Assembly (NCBI RefSeq): GCF_040717535.1
Contig: NZ_JBFEFI010000003.1
Coordinates: forward strand, 194,001-258,000
Direction: 5' to 3'
Origin: Thalassoglobus sp. JC818
GTDB taxonomy: Bacteria > Planctomycetota > Planctomycetia > Planctomycetales > Planctomycetaceae
Length of the DNA stretch: 64,000 bases
Part shown: one piece after another, positions 38,883 to 49,181 of the stretch
Position numbering within the stretch: the stretch's first letter is position 1
How the letters are laid out: every line of letters starts with the position of its first letter
The notes under the pieces: generated by a model
Seen by the model: the letters and a program-made list of their open reading frames with translations, nothing else
Told to the model about the DNA's origin: nothing
The model's database searches: none
Made by a program: the position numbers and the translations under genes

Positions 38883-39287
38883 ATGAATTGGATGGAGTGG
38901 TATCAGCAGCTTGAAAAACCATCGTGGACGCCGGAGCCGTCGACGATTGGTTTCATCTGGCAGTGCTTGTATCCAGTCATCTTCATCACATTTGGTTTCG
39001 TGTTTGTTCAGGCAATCAGACGGAAGATTTCATGGGCAGTTGCATTGCCGTTCGGGATTAATCTGTTGGCCAATTTGATGTTTACGCCGATTCAATTCGG
39101 GCTTCGGAACTTACCCTTGGCTGCTTTCGACATCTTGATTGTGTGGGGAACAATTATCTGGATGGTCGTGGCTGTGTGGCCGTACTATCGTTGGATTGCT
39201 TTGGCTCAAATCCCGTACTTCGTCTGGGTCTCGATTGCGACGGTGCTGCAGTTGTCGATTACGATTTGGAATTGGGGGCAGGCATGA
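38883..39287 (+). CDS. tspO: Short TspO/MBR family protein (tryptophan-rich sensory protein)
   Basis: A 134-residue membrane protein. WYQQLEKPSWTPEPSTIGFI near the N-terminus is the classic TspO loop 1 (KPSWTP), followed by four helices with INLLANLMFTPIQFGLRNLP (the N-x-W/F-x-P region) and PYFVWVSIATVLQLSITIWN. The family normally has five helices and about 155-160 residues; the first helix is missing here, and the open frame upstream to 38826 does not supply one. TspO binds porphyrins and takes part in light and oxidative stress responses. It overlaps the DNA-repair gene uvsE by ATGA, a hint of a joint light-stress response. Confidence 0.85.
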   Translation: MNWMEWYQQLEKPSWTPEPSTIGFIWQCLYPVIFITFGFVFVQAIRRKISWAVALPFGINLLANLMFTPIQFGLRNLPLAAFDILIVWGTIIWMVVAVWPYYRWIALAQIPYFVWVSIATVLQLSITIWNWGQA

Positions 39288-40183
39288 TTCGGCTCGGACT
39301 CTGCTGTGTCTTTCGTGACGAGCCGATTAAGTTTCGAAACACCACAGCGAAAGCGACCTCGAAGCTCAATCGCCAAGACGCTTTGGAAAAGCTCGCTGGT
39401 CTGTGCATGACGAATGCGAATGCTCTGCACGAAGCTCTTCAATACTGCGCTGAAAATGATATTGGTTGTTTTCGGGTGAACAGTCAGATCCTCCCACTCA
39501 AAACTCATCCGGATTGTGGATATGAGATTGAGGAATTGCCTGACGGTGAAGATATCGTTCGACGTTTTAAAGAGTGTGGGAAACTCGTCGAAAAGCACAG
39601 TCTGCGGACATGCTTTCATCCCGATCAGTTCGTGGTGCTGAACTCACAGAAACCGAATGTGGTTGAAGCCTCAATTCGTGAGATCGAGTACCAGGCCAAA
39701 GTTGCGGACTGGATCGGCGCTGATGTCGTTAATATCCACGGTGGGGGAGCATACGGCGACAAAGAGAAAGCCTTGGCTGATTTTGAGAAGGCTCTCGACC
39801 GCTTATCTTCCAGAGCAAGAGAGAAATTGACTGTCGAGAACGACGACCGGACATTCTCCCCGGAAGATCTGCTGCCAACCTGCAAGTCGGCAGGTATTCC
39901 ATTCGTTTATGACGTGCATCACCACCGCTGTCATGACGATGGACTTTCAATCGAAGATGCGACAAGTCAGGCAATTAAAACGTGGGATCGCGAGCCGCTC
40001 TTTCACATTTCCAGTCCCCTCGAAGGTTGGGACGGCCCGAAGCCTGAACGCCATCACGACTTCATTGACGTGAATGACTTCCCAGATTGCTGGCGAGAAA
40101 TGAGTCTGACCGTTGAGGTTGAGGCCAAAGCGAAGGAATCGGCCGTGCTGAAGCTCCGAAAAGAGTTGTCATCGCAGGGGTAA
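39284..40183 (+). CDS. uvsE: UV damage endonuclease UvsE (UVDE)
   Basis: A 299-residue protein of full family length. From the ATG at 39284: IRLGLCCVFRDEPIKFRNTT, LHEALQYCAENDIGCFRVNS, HSLRTCFHPDQFVVLNSQKP, VNIHGGGAYGDKEKAL, LTVENDDRTFSPEDLL and PFVYDVHHHRCHDDGLSIED; the His, Glu and Asp residues of these motifs are the metal ligands of this TIM-barrel nuclease. It nicks DNA just 5' of pyrimidine dimers and other lesions, starting repair independently of UvrABC. The frame is open upstream inside tspO, but the family start and the ATGA overlap make 39284 clear. Translation is probably coupled to tspO. Confidence 0.95.
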   Translation: MIRLGLCCVFRDEPIKFRNTTAKATSKLNRQDALEKLAGLCMTNANALHEALQYCAENDIGCFRVNSQILPLKTHPDCGYEIEELPDGEDIVRRFKECGKLVEKHSLRTCFHPDQFVVLNSQKPNVVEASIREIEYQAKVADWIGADVVNIHGGGAYGDKEKALADFEKALDRLSSRAREKLTVENDDRTFSPEDLLPTCKSAGIPFVYDVHHHRCHDDGLSIEDATSQAIKTWDREPLFHISSPLEGWDGPKPERHHDFIDVNDFPDCWREMSLTVEVEAKAKESAVLKLRKELSSQG

Positions 40184-40326
40184 GCCGCGTGATGACATTC
40201 TGGTTGGTTAGTGAGAACGTTTCGTTAGTAAACTCGTCGGTCGTTACTTCTCGTCGAAGTTATTTCCATTAGGAAAGCAAAAAGCTTGAAGATTCTAAGA
40301 TCGCGAGTTGAGCCGTGGTTTCGTTG

Positions 40327-41166
40327 TTAGCTTCGTCCCGTAAGGCGATTGAGTAATCGAAAAGGGGCGAGGATTTCATTTTTGAATGAGACTCGAGTCT
40401 TGTTTGCTCGAGTCAATAGGATTGTGACATCATCATCCTGAAGGTTGCGTGGGCTGAGTTTTTTCAGCGATTCAAGGATAGCAGGGATCAGCGACTCAGG
40501 TGTTTGTTCGGGGAGTGAATTGAGCAGGTCGAGCAATCCGTCCGTTCTGAGTTGAGTATCGCTTGCGTCGTCGTACGATTCATACAATGCATCGGTATAG
40601 CAGAGGACCATATCGCCTTCAGCGAGACGGCAAGCAGTCGACCGATAAGGGTGGTTTTCATCGATCCCGAAGGGCAGATTGTTCGCAACAGGTTCGTTGC
40701 TGTCTGAAGCGAAGCATTCCCAGATTTTTTTTAGAGCGTTGAATTTCAGTGGCAGCGGGTGGCCAGCTGCGCAAATTGTCAGTCGACGAGTCGGCAGGAA
40801 GTAGGTGCCAACGACAGCTGTCGCGAATCTGCCAATCGCTGACACTCGCTCGAATTCCTGATTGACCGAATTCACAAGTCGAGAGTGATCAATCAGATTG
40901 ACATTCTGCCGCACAATCTGCTTCAACGATTCCGCCGTCGGCGACGCTTCTTCTCCATGCCCGCTGACGTCTCCCACGAGCAGGCGAGTCGTTCGTCCGG
41001 ATGCACACGAGGAGAGATAGTAGACGTCGCCCCCTTGGTCATCAGAGCCGAGCGGCTCGGAGTAAACCCAGAGATCGAGTCCAGGAACATTGAAGTGGGA
41101 CCATGTCGAGCTGTTTCCACCCCAGACCTCCATGCATTGCATCGTTTCGCGAACAGCTTCGGCCAT
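40327..41166 (-). CDS. SpoIIE-type PP2C serine phosphatase
   Basis: A 279-residue stand-alone phosphatase of the SpoIIE/RsbU kind. Residues ~45-75 hold the metal-binding GGDVYYLSS and LLVGDVSGHGEEAS, followed by FATAVVGTYFLPTRRLTICA (common RsbU core), AGHPLPLKF, MVLCYTDALYES and DDDVTILLT at the end, all four metal-site regions being present. No sensor (PAS, GAF, response receiver) domain is attached, so its input must come from elsewhere. Members of this family dephosphorylate anti-anti-sigma factors in partner-switching systems; no such partner is next to it. I use the ATG at 41166; a TTG 9 bases upstream is also open. Confidence 0.88.
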   Translation of the reverse strand: MAEAVRETMQCMEVWGGNSSTWSHFNVPGLDLWVYSEPLGSDDQGGDVYYLSSCASGRTTRLLVGDVSGHGEEASPTAESLKQIVRQNVNLIDHSRLVNSVNQEFERVSAIGRFATAVVGTYFLPTRRLTICAAGHPLPLKFNALKKIWECFASDSNEPVANNLPFGIDENHPYRSTACRLAEGDMVLCYTDALYESYDDASDTQLRTDGLLDLLNSLPEQTPESLIPAILESLKKLSPRNLQDDDVTILLTRANKTRVSFKNEILAPFRLLNRLTGRS

Positions 41167-41336
41167 GGTATGCAATCTCGATTCAATGTGGTTGGGATTT
41201 CTTTCAAGACTATAGTCGCTTGAGAAAGTTGGGACAGTGCGCGATTCGCTTCACGACTCAAGTCGTCAGGTGAAAAAAACAAACAGCGGCCCGGAAACAC
41301 GATTACAAATTCGCACGGGAAGAGGAACCACTAAGA

Positions 41337-42599
41337 ATGAGACAGCATCTCCTCACAGGATCGCTCGTCGCGTTGTTTGCGCTTAGCGGTCAGTTTTCAC
41401 TCGTCGCTGAGGACGCATTGCCAGCCTGGAATCAGTGGCGTGGGCCTCAACGAGATGGCATTGTCGAAGGGAAGCAGTGGCCCGATTCCCTAAGTGAGGA
41501 TGTATTAAAGCGGAAGTGGCGGATTGAATTGCCTCCGAGTTACTCGGGGCCGATTGTTTCTGACTCCGCGGTTTTCGTGACCGGTACGGAGAACGGAGAG
41601 TTCGAGGTGGTTTACGCTCTTGATCGCAGCAGTGGCGATGAACTCTGGAGAGCGAAGTGGCCCGGCGCGATGACCGTTCCGTTTTTCGCTGCTGCGAACG
41701 GAAGTTGGATTCGATCGACACCGGCGTTCGATGGTCAAAGCCTGTTTGTCGCTGGAATGCGGGATGTTCTCGTTTCTTTAAATGCAGAGACTGGTGAAGA
41801 ACAATGGCGAGTCGACTTCGTCTCGCAGCTTCAGACACCATTGCCGTCGTTTGGTTTTGCCAGTTCACCATTACTCGATGGAGACTGGCTTTACGTCCAA
41901 GCTGGTGGCTCGTTTATTAAACTCGATAAGAAGAATGGGAAGATTGTTTGGCGTGTACTGATCGAAGATGGCGGCATGATGGACAGTGCGTTCTCCTCGC
42001 CGATCATCACGACTCTCGCTGGGAAACGTCAGCTTGTTGTACAGACTCGGCAGAAACTCGCAGGGGTTGATCCCGCGACTGGTGACGTACTTTGGGAACA
42101 GGAGGTGCCGAGCTTTCGAGGAATGAACATCTTAACTCCCGTGCCGTTCGAAGATGGCGTGTTCACCAGCACTTATCAGAACAAGTCGTGGTTGTTTCAG
42201 TTATCCCGGGCTGGCGAGAAGTTCACCTGCGATGAACTGTGGGATAACAACGCAATGGGTTACATGTCGACTCCGGTTGTCATTGACGGGCATGCTTACC
42301 TGCATTTACAAAACCAGCGATTTACCTGCATCGACTTGAAGACGGGTGAACGCAAATGGACGTCCACACCGTACGGGAAGTATTGCAGCATGATTGCCCA
42401 GAACGACCGCATTCTGGCACTCGATGAACGAGGACAGTTGCTGTTGCTCAAGGCGAATCCCGAAGAATTCGAACTGCTCGATGAAAGAAAAGTATGCGAA
42501 GGTGAAGCCTGGGCTCACCTCGCTGTTCATCGAGATGATGTCATTGTTCGGGAGCTGAATGCTGTCAGCCTGTTTCGCTGGGCCACGGAGGACGAGTGA
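41337..42599 (+). CDS. Secreted PQQ-like beta-propeller protein
   Basis: A 420-residue protein with a signal peptide (LLTGSLVALFALSGQFSLVA) and repeating propeller blades of the PQQ/BamB type: WRGPQRDGIVEGKQWPDSL, YALDRSSGDELWRAKW, VSLNAETGEEQWRVDF, IKLDKKNGKIVWRVLI, AGVDPATGDVLWEQEV and TCIDLKTGERKWTSTP, each with the Gly-x-x-x-Trp closing pattern. AGAGGAA lies 12 bases before the ATG. No PQQ-dehydrogenase metal site is seen, so I take it as a periplasmic scaffold or binding propeller. Such proteins are very common in planctomycetes. It stands divergently from the SpoIIE-type gene. Confidence 0.88.
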   Translation: MRQHLLTGSLVALFALSGQFSLVAEDALPAWNQWRGPQRDGIVEGKQWPDSLSEDVLKRKWRIELPPSYSGPIVSDSAVFVTGTENGEFEVVYALDRSSGDELWRAKWPGAMTVPFFAAANGSWIRSTPAFDGQSLFVAGMRDVLVSLNAETGEEQWRVDFVSQLQTPLPSFGFASSPLLDGDWLYVQAGGSFIKLDKKNGKIVWRVLIEDGGMMDSAFSSPIITTLAGKRQLVVQTRQKLAGVDPATGDVLWEQEVPSFRGMNILTPVPFEDGVFTSTYQNKSWLFQLSRAGEKFTCDELWDNNAMGYMSTPVVIDGHAYLHLQNQRFTCIDLKTGERKWTSTPYGKYCSMIAQNDRILALDERGQLLLLKANPEEFELLDERKVCEGEAWAHLAVHRDDVIVRELNAVSLFRWATEDE

Positions 42600-42641
42600 T
42601 TGCGGCGGCACTCCTGGATGAAAGTGTTCAAGTTTGTGAAT

Positions 42642-43037
42642 TCATTCTTCCAGTTTCGGTTCTGACTTCGAAAAGAGAATCGCTGCAATCAAGAAAATGA
42701 CCCATTCCGTAGCGGCGAGGGAGTACGTCGTCGTCTCAAAGCCGGTGTAGATGAAAAAGCCGATCGACCGAAACAGGACGAGACTGGAGTGGACGACAAG
42801 GCAGATCGCCAGCGAAATTCTGGTGTCGTCTCGTTTGAGGAGTGGCCACAAGAAAATGAGTCCTAAGGCGACTTCGAGGCCGCCGTACACTGTCAAAAAT
42901 TCTGATTGGCCTTGCCCGGGCTGAAGTACGAAGCCGACCGAGTCTGACGTGGCTTGTGGGGCAATCGAGCACCAGACTCCCAGTCCGATGTAGGCGAAAC
43001 CAAGCACTGCCAAAAAGAATCGCGATACAGTCGTCAT
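42642..43037 (-). CDS. Small four-helix membrane protein, DUF4345-like
   Basis: A 131-residue protein with four hydrophobic helices: FFLAVLGFAYIGLGVWCSIA, the segment after FLTVYGGLEVALGLIFLWPL, ISLAICLVVHSSLVLFRSIG and WVIFLIAAILF. The order and the YGGLE.ALG motif after the first loop resemble DUF4345 proteins. GAGAGGGA precedes the ATG at 43037, which is preferred over the open upstream extension to 43094. Convergent with the propeller gene. Function unknown. Confidence 0.65.
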   Translation of the reverse strand: MTTVSRFFLAVLGFAYIGLGVWCSIAPQATSDSVGFVLQPGQGQSEFLTVYGGLEVALGLIFLWPLLKRDDTRISLAICLVVHSSLVLFRSIGFFIYTGFETTTYSLAATEWVIFLIAAILFSKSEPKLEE

Positions 43038-43325
43038 TCCAGTTCCCTCTCCGATTATCAAAACGCTGCTGATGCAGACGCTGAGTTCATCCAAGCAAAA
43101 CCGCTTAAAAGATCATCTCAACTTGAGAGTCCGTTGAATCGTAGACAGCATCCCATTGCTGTCATTCAATTTGGATGGAGCCTAGCCAGTTGTTCCAGAT
43201 CTCACTTCGTTCTGAGAAATATGCGGTGAATGCTTCAGTCAGGAGGGACGGTTCGCGCCATGTGATCAACAACTTCGACTGGACTCTCGATGCTGGCCCG
43301 TCGTCCGATCAGAGAAACTCAATGA

Positions 43326-43353
43326 TTGCCGTTTCGCATTTAAATGGTATAAT
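43326..43353 (+). promoter_or_regulatory. Candidate sigma-70-type promoter of the third DUF1592/DUF1552 operon
   Basis: TTGCCG, a 16-base spacer and a perfect TATAAT. It lies in the 450-bp divergent gap (43038-43487), which otherwise shows no gene, and would give a leader of about 125 bases before the ATG at 43488. Confidence 0.5.
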
Positions 43354-43487
43354 AGTGGGAACGGACTTGCCTTCCGATCTCACCCACCACGCAGCGTAAG
43401 TTCAACATATCAACAGCTTTGCGGACTCGCTGGCTGTTCCCTCCATGTTGCTGAACGTCATAATCTGCGCAATTAGAGTGATTGCAC

Positions 43488-45986
43488 ATGTCTGCCCTAA
43501 GAACAGAGTTCCATTACAGCTCGAATCCAATTCCCGCTCGATCTCTCTTCCGGAGCGTGAGTCAGGTGAGAATTGTTGCCGTGGCGTTGCTGGCCGTGAT
43601 GCTTTCAGCCTCGACGTTGCAAGCTGACGAAACTGCCACAGGCGAAAAGGTCAGCGAGGCTGATACTTTGATGGCCAAGGGGCAGGCGATTTGGATGGAG
43701 TCTTGCGCGATTTGTCACGGTGACACGGGAGAGGGCGTTGCAGACTCGTACGCGACTCCGCTGGTCGGTGATAAGACGATTGGACAGCTCGCGGATGTGA
43801 TCACGAAAACGATGCCCGAAGGTGAGCCGGAAGTCTGCGATGGCGAGGACGCACTGGCTGTCGCGACCTGGATTCATCATTCGTTCTACAGCGAAGCGGC
43901 TCGACTGCGCAACCGCCCGCCGAAGGTGATGTTGACTCACTTGACCACGAATCAGGTCAGGCAGAGTCTGGCAGACCTCTACGGTCACGGACGCGACAGC
44001 ATGTGGCGCGAAAACAAACGCGGCCTGAATGCGATGTACTTCAACGGATCGAGGTACAAGAGAGAGGAACTCAAGATCGAACGCGTTGATCCCGTCATTC
44101 ATTTCGACTGGGGAAAAGAGAGTCCCGGCGAGGGGATTGGCTCGGAAGCTTTCTACGTACAATGGCGAGGAGGGCTGAAAGTCGATGAGACAGGGCGATA
44201 TGAAATCGTCATGAGATCGACGGCCGCATTCAAAATGGACTTCGGTCGATTCGGCAGAGAGTTCATCGACAACCACGTCCAGTCAGGCGACAAGACCGAG
44301 TTTCGAGAAACATTGACGCTGATCGCAGGCCGAGTTTACCCCATCGAAATCGATCTCTATCAGCGAGAGCGAAAGACCGAACAGCCACCGGTTGTCGTGA
44401 GTCTCTCCTGGGTTCCACCCCACGGAGTCGAAGAGATCATCCCTACTCGCAATTTGATCCCCACATCGCCACCAGCCACATTCGCTCTGCAAGCGAATCT
44501 TCCTCCTGACGATCGCAGCTACGGTTTTGATCGTGGTTTGGCGATTGATCGAAGCTGGGACGAATCGACGACAAAAGCAGCTGTTGAGTTTGCAACAATT
44601 GCTGTGAACGAACTGTGGCCGAACTACCAGCGAAGTCGATCGAAAGAGCCTGATGAAAATCGGTCGAAGCTCCGCAAATTCGTTTTGGACATCGCGGAAG
44701 TTGCGTTCCGAGGTCCGCTCAACGATGAAGAACGAACGTTCTATGTTGACGAACAGGTCGATGCGACTGAAGACGATGCCTTGGCAATCAAGCGTTGCCT
44801 CCTGGCGATCCTGAAGTCACCACGCTTCTTGTATCCCTCCCTCGATCGAGACCGTTCGGAGAGTCAGCGAGCCGCCAACAGGCTAGCCCTGACGCTCTTT
44901 GACTCCCTACCCGTCGACAAAGATCTGATCGAAGCTGCCCGAAAGGACAAGCTGCAAACAGAAGACCAGATTCGGCAGATGGCCAAGAAAATGGTCCGAG
45001 ACTACCGCTGCGAGGCGAAGTCTCGGGAAATGCTTCAGGAGTGGCTCAATCTCAGCCACTTTGCCGAAGTCTCCAAAGACAGTGAATTGTATCCGGACTT
45101 TGATCGAGAACTCGTTGCTGATCTCCGGGACTCGCTCCATGCGATGCTCGATGACGTGATTCTGAGTTCTGAAAGCGATTACCGGAAATTGTTCTCTGCC
45201 GATTCTCTGTACTCGAGCGATCATTTGGCCGCGTTCTACGGGGAAGGCTGGTCACGTCCCGAAGTTGAAGAGACAGCGGCCGAAACTGGGGCAGAAGAAT
45301 CGGAATCAGAATCGAAGAGTTCCGAATATGTCGGTTTACAGCCCGTCGATGAATTCTTCAAAGTGAAAGCGAATTTCCCGTACAATCAGGGCGTCCTCTC
45401 TCATCCTTACCTGATGACTGGTTTGGCTTACACCGATACAACATCCCCCATTCACCGCGGGGTTTTCCTCGTCCGCTATATGTTGGGACGAACATTGCGA
45501 CCGCCGAATGAAGCCTTCACGCCTCTCAGCCCAGACCTTCATCCCGGACTGACAACTCGTCAAAGAGTTGAACTTCAGACCAGCCCGGATTCATGTCAGG
45601 TCTGTCACGTAAAGATCAATCAATTGGGCTTTACGCTAGAGAGTTTTGACACCGTTGGTCGATTCAGACAAATGGAAGCAGAGAAGCCCATCGACACTTC
45701 CGGAAGCTACACGGATCGAACCGGAGACACAACGACATTTGCCGGATCGGAAGATTTGGCGAAATACCTCGCGGAAAGTGACGACGCTCACCGTGCTTTC
45801 GTCAACCGTGTGTTCCAGCATTTTGTGAAGCAACCCATCGCCGCTTACGGACCGGAAACCCAAGATCACTTGACTGAGGTGTTCCGTATGGGAAACTATA
45901 ATTTGCAGAACCTCCTTGTTGAAGTCGCAGTCATTGCTGCGATGCCTCCCTCCACATCCTCCTCCAAGCCCACCGAAATCCAATGA
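43488..45986 (+). CDS. Secreted cytochrome c/PA14/DUF1592/DUF1588/DUF1585 protein
   Basis: An 832-residue protein starting at the ATG 43488 (a TTG six bases earlier is less likely), with a signal peptide ([20 protein letters not shown]). A cytochrome c-like domain with [20 protein letters not shown] (C73, C76, H77) is followed by the DUF1587-like helix ([19 protein letters not shown]), a PA14-like beta domain (~200-320, [20 protein letters not shown]), DUF1595/1592 ([20 protein letters not shown]), DUF1588 and DUF1585 with a second motif [20 protein letters not shown]. An acidic run ([20 protein letters not shown]) interrupts the DUF1592/1588 region. PA14 suggests binding of a carbohydrate. 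It overlaps the DUF1552 gene by ATGA. Confidence 0.92.
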   Translation: MSALRTEFHYSSNPIPARSLFRSVSQVRIVAVALLAVMLSASTLQADETATGEKVSEADTLMAKGQAIWMESCAICHGDTGEGVADSYATPLVGDKTIGQLADVITKTMPEGEPEVCDGEDALAVATWIHHSFYSEAARLRNRPPKVMLTHLTTNQVRQSLADLYGHGRDSMWRENKRGLNAMYFNGSRYKREELKIERVDPVIHFDWGKESPGEGIGSEAFYVQWRGGLKVDETGRYEIVMRSTAAFKMDFGRFGREFIDNHVQSGDKTEFRETLTLIAGRVYPIEIDLYQRERKTEQPPVVVSLSWVPPHGVEEIIPTRNLIPTSPPATFALQANLPPDDRSYGFDRGLAIDRSWDESTTKAAVEFATIAVNELWPNYQRSRSKEPDENRSKLRKFVLDIAEVAFRGPLNDEERTFYVDEQVDATEDDALAIKRCLLAILKSPRFLYPSLDRDRSESQRAANRLALTLFDSLPVDKDLIEAARKDKLQTEDQIRQMAKKMVRDYRCEAKSREMLQEWLNLSHFAEVSKDSELYPDFDRELVADLRDSLHAMLDDVILSSESDYRKLFSADSLYSSDHLAAFYGEGWSRPEVEETAAETGAEESESESKSSEYVGLQPVDEFFKVKANFPYNQGVLSHPYLMTGLAYTDTTSPIHRGVFLVRYMLGRTLRPPNEAFTPLSPDLHPGLTTRQRVELQTSPDSCQVCHVKINQLGFTLESFDTVGRFRQMEAEKPIDTSGSYTDRTGDTTTFAGSEDLAKYLAESDDAHRAFVNRVFQHFVKQPIAAYGPETQDHLTEVFRMGNYNLQNLLVEVAVIAAMPPSTSSSKPTEIQ

Positions 45987-47338
45987 CTCACTACTCCACA
46001 CGACGTGAATTTTTGAAACAGGCTGGAATAAGCGCAGCGGGTATTCAACTCGCTATGGGGCTACCGAGCTTGGCATCTGCACTGACAACAGCTCCAAATC
46101 GACGTCAACGGCTGATCTTTGTTTTCAGCCCGAATGGTGTCATTCCAGATCACTTCTGGCCGGAAAAGCTCGGCGCTGATTTCGAATTCAAAAGAATTCT
46201 GAAACCGCTTGAGTCATTCCGCGATCAAGTGATCACGATGCACGGCGTCTGCAATCGGATCAAGGGTGACGGCGACGGACACATGCGCGGGATCGGCTGC
46301 CTGTTGACCGGAATCGAATTGTTCCCCGGCGACATCCAGGGCGGTTCGGACACGCCAGCTGGCTGGTCCATGGGTGTTTCTGTTGACCAGTTCATTAAAG
46401 GGAAACTGCAGGCAGATCCACGAACTCAAACACGGTTCGGATCGCTGGAATTCGGCGTGATGGTTCCCGATCGAGCCGATACATGGACACGCATGTCCTA
46501 CGCCGGCGCAAACCAGCCAATGGCTCCGATCGACAATCCTTACCAAATGTTCGACAAGCTGTACGGCCAGCAGAAGAACCGTCAGATGCTCGCCAGCGTC
46601 TTGGACGGTCTGCAGGATGACTACCGCCGCTTGTCGCAGATGATCAGCACTGAAGATCGCCGACTTCTTGAAGAGCACATGGAGTTGACGCGGCAGCTGG
46701 AGAAAGACTTGAAGACCGAACTCTCGGCTTCGAAGTCGGAAGTTTCACAGACGGCCGAAGAAGCTGGCCACGCAGTGCCAACACTTCCAGCGAACATTGA
46801 AGAAGAGAATGAGAACATGCCTCTTCTGACGAAGATGCAGATCGATCTTCTCGTCAACGGTTTCGCCGCAGACTTCGCTCGCGTCGCCACGTTCCAGATC
46901 ACGAACAGCGTCGGGCAGCCTCGCATGAAGTGGCTCGGAATCGAAGAAGGCCACCATTCGCTGTCTCACGAACCTGACAGCAATGAAGAGTCTTACGAAA
47001 AGCTGATCAAGATCAACACCTGGTACTGTGAGCAGGTTGCCTATCTCGCTAAACGGCTCTCCGAAACTCCAGAACCGGGTGCGGACGGCTCAATGCTCGA
47101 TCACACAACGATCGTGTGGACCAACGAGTTGGGTAAAGGTAACTCACACACTCGCAACAACATTCCGTTCGTGATGGTCGGTGGAGGACTCGGTTGGAAG
47201 ACCGGCGTCGCTCACGACTTCAAGAGCGTGCCGCACAACCGACTGCTCATGAGCTTCTGTGAAGCTATGGGCTATCCGGTCGACTCGTTCGGAAACCCAG
47301 ACTTCTGCAACGACGGTGTCCTCACTGGAATTGCGTAG
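45983..47338 (+). CDS. DUF1552 family secreted protein (Tat signal)
   Basis: A 451-residue DUF1552 protein with Tat signal [20 protein letters not shown]. Marks are [40 protein letters not shown], the helix [18 protein letters not shown], and [20 protein letters not shown] with [10 protein letters not shown]. It overlaps the stop of the heme-motif partner by ATGA and is last in the operon, with two hairpins downstream. Codon choice is a little richer in C at third positions than in the other two DUF1552 genes. Exported; function unknown. Confidence 0.92.
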   Translation: MTHYSTRREFLKQAGISAAGIQLAMGLPSLASALTTAPNRRQRLIFVFSPNGVIPDHFWPEKLGADFEFKRILKPLESFRDQVITMHGVCNRIKGDGDGHMRGIGCLLTGIELFPGDIQGGSDTPAGWSMGVSVDQFIKGKLQADPRTQTRFGSLEFGVMVPDRADTWTRMSYAGANQPMAPIDNPYQMFDKLYGQQKNRQMLASVLDGLQDDYRRLSQMISTEDRRLLEEHMELTRQLEKDLKTELSASKSEVSQTAEEAGHAVPTLPANIEEENENMPLLTKMQIDLLVNGFAADFARVATFQITNSVGQPRMKWLGIEEGHHSLSHEPDSNEESYEKLIKINTWYCEQVAYLAKRLSETPEPGADGSMLDHTTIVWTNELGKGNSHTRNNIPFVMVGGGLGWKTGVAHDFKSVPHNRLLMSFCEAMGYPVDSFGNPDFCNDGVLTGIA

Positions 47339-47344
47339 TCAGCA

Positions 47345-47365
47345 CCTCAGCCTGTTCAGCTGAGG
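47345..47365 (+). terminator. Hairpin just after the DUF1552 stop
   Basis: CCTCAGC pairs with GCTGAGG around the 7-base loop CTGTTCA, seven bases after the stop. No T tract follows, so it may protect the mRNA end rather than terminate. Confidence 0.5.
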
Positions 47366-47393
47366 ACTTGCTTCAATACAAAACGCTTTCACC

Positions 47394-47432
47394 AGGCGAT
47401 TGCGCGACACATGTCAGCGCAATCGCCTTTTT
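47394..47432 (+). terminator. Strong rho-independent terminator
   Basis: A perfect 12-bp stem (AGGCGATTGCGC with its complement GCGCAATCGCCT), an 11-base loop and then TTTTT. It closes the DUF1592/DUF1552 operon and separates it from the hypothetical gene at 47454. Confidence 0.9.
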
Positions 47433-47453
47433 CAATGTTTCCGGGTGTAGAGC

Positions 47454-47984
47454 ATGTCGCCGATCACATATCCGGCACCCTGGCCACCTCCAAGCAGGAA
47501 GCCAGATTTCTATGATCGCATCCCAGTTGCGGGAGAGATACTTCGATCAATTTGTGAACTCGCAACGGGCAGTGCCTATTGGAAGTCACAAAACGAGATC
47601 GCGAATCAGATTGAAATCCAACTCCAGGCACGTAGCGGGGAGCGTTTCGAGTGGCCAGCTCACGATGAACATCAGATCGTTCTCGAAGCACTCCAGGAAA
47701 CGGTCTGCTTCTGGAAAGGAGTTGATCAGTTTTGCCCTCATCCAGACGACCCGGCAGTTCTTCTGTTTTGGGGACCATTTGATGACTTGAGCCCCCTCTG
47801 TTTTCAAACCGCCTTGGAGAAGAAGATCGAGCGGCGACCAATCCCACATGTTTCGGAATGCATTTTCGGCCCGGTCCCTCCCTTAGGTTTCTACGATGTC
47901 GGCAAAGCTCTTTCCTCAAAATGTACGATCGGCGAAGTGCTCAACTTTTACGTCAACTGGATGATCGAAGACATCAAAAGCTAG
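47454..47984 (+). CDS. Hypothetical cytoplasmic protein
   Basis: A 176-residue protein with no signal peptide or membrane segment. It opens with a Pro-rich stretch (PITYPAPWPPPSRKPDFYDR) and continues with mixed helical and strand sequence containing several Trp, Cys and His residues (FCPHPDDPAVLLFWGPFDD). Amino-acid use looks like real protein. No motif or family recognised. It starts 22 bp after a terminator, so it must have its own promoter inside or beyond that hairpin. Confidence 0.55.
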   Translation: MSPITYPAPWPPPSRKPDFYDRIPVAGEILRSICELATGSAYWKSQNEIANQIEIQLQARSGERFEWPAHDEHQIVLEALQETVCFWKGVDQFCPHPDDPAVLLFWGPFDDLSPLCFQTALEKKIERRPIPHVSECIFGPVPPLGFYDVGKALSSKCTIGEVLNFYVNWMIEDIKS

Positions 47985-48129
47985 GTTCAACTGGTATGAC
48001 GATTGATACATTTCGGTTTTGAGGTAGTTAGAAGCACACACCACATCCCGCGTGTGATTCGACGATCCGGTTAAATTCAATTCTGGAGGACGGTTGATTC
48101 GGTGAAGAAAATCCATCGGAGTTCACCGG

Positions 48130-49071
48130 ATGCGCGGACCACTTGAGAAGCAAAAAGTTGTGATTGCTGGCGGGAGTGGTTTCGTCGGGCTGTCACTCGC
48201 CAGACATCTTGCTGATCGTGGAGCATCCGTTGTGCTCTTTTCACGGACTCTGCCGAGAGTCGACGGGCCTTGGAAACATCATCGATGGGATGGACGAACT
48301 CTGGGCGACTGGGTGGAGCAACTCAACGGAGCGAACGGTCTCATTAACCTCGCTGGCCGAAGCGTTGACTGCATAAAGACTCCAGATCATCAGGATGAAA
48401 TCTTGCGTTCGCGAGTCGAATCGACACGAATTCTTGGAGCAGCCCTGCGTACTCTTTCGTCTCCGCCGAGCATATGGGTGCAGATGAGCACAGCCCACAT
48501 TTATGGGGATCCACCGACTTTGCTTTGCGATGAAGACACAGCCCTCGGGTACGGTCTGGCCCCAGACGTCGGACGGGCCTGGGAACAAGCGTTCCATGAG
48601 AGTCTTCTACCGACGCAACGTGCTGTGATTCTGAGGACCAGTTTCGTATTGGGACGAGATGCAGGTGCGGGGAGTGGCGCTCTGAACAAGTTGGTTCCGC
48701 TGGTTCGATTCGGCCTCGGTGGGACGGTTGGAAGCGGATCGCAGGGAATGAGCTGGATTCACTATGAGGACATGAACAGGCTGTTCGAAAGAGGACTCAC
48801 GAACCCTGACATGCAGGGCGTGTATATCGCGTCAGCTCCGAATCCAGTCTCTCAGGCTGAATTCATGCGGGAGCTCCGTCGAGCAGTGGGCATGCCGATC
48901 GGCCTTCCCGCAGCTTCGTGGATGGTCCGAATCGGTGCAAAACTACTTCTACGAACAGATCCAGATTTGGCACTCTACGGCCGGTACGTCCATTCCAGGC
49001 GCCTCGAAGAAGAATCGTTTCAATTCTGCCAGCCAACCATTCGAGAGGCATTGCACGACGTTTTGAGCTGA
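48130..49071 (+). CDS. TIGR01777 family NAD(P)-dependent epimerase/dehydratase (SDR39U1-like)
   Basis: A 313-residue extended short-chain dehydrogenase. The Rossmann glycine loop is [18 protein letters not shown] at residues 10-27; [14 protein letters not shown], a marked family signature, and [13 protein letters not shown] follow, then STAHIYGDP where the Tyr of the catalytic YxxxK would be, though the Lys is not conserved in this group, [27 protein letters not shown] and [20 protein letters not shown]. These are characteristic of the TIGR01777 family (YfcH, SulA-like epimerases). The substrate is unknown. Cytoplasmic, single gene, ended by the repeated terminator-like element 110 bp downstream. 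Confidence 0.88.
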   Translation: MRGPLEKQKVVIAGGSGFVGLSLARHLADRGASVVLFSRTLPRVDGPWKHHRWDGRTLGDWVEQLNGANGLINLAGRSVDCIKTPDHQDEILRSRVESTRILGAALRTLSSPPSIWVQMSTAHIYGDPPTLLCDEDTALGYGLAPDVGRAWEQAFHESLLPTQRAVILRTSFVLGRDAGAGSGALNKLVPLVRFGLGGTVGSGSQGMSWIHYEDMNRLFERGLTNPDMQGVYIASAPNPVSQAEFMRELRRAVGMPIGLPAASWMVRIGAKLLLRTDPDLALYGRYVHSRRLEEESFQFCQPTIREALHDVLS

Positions 49072-49181
49072 AGCTCCGAGAATTGCCTGCAGCACCAAAC
49101 GCCTCAGTTTGAGATCATCCCACTGTTGCTGCGAAGACCTGATCGGCGAAGTAAACTGTTGCGTGAACTCAGGAATTAATT

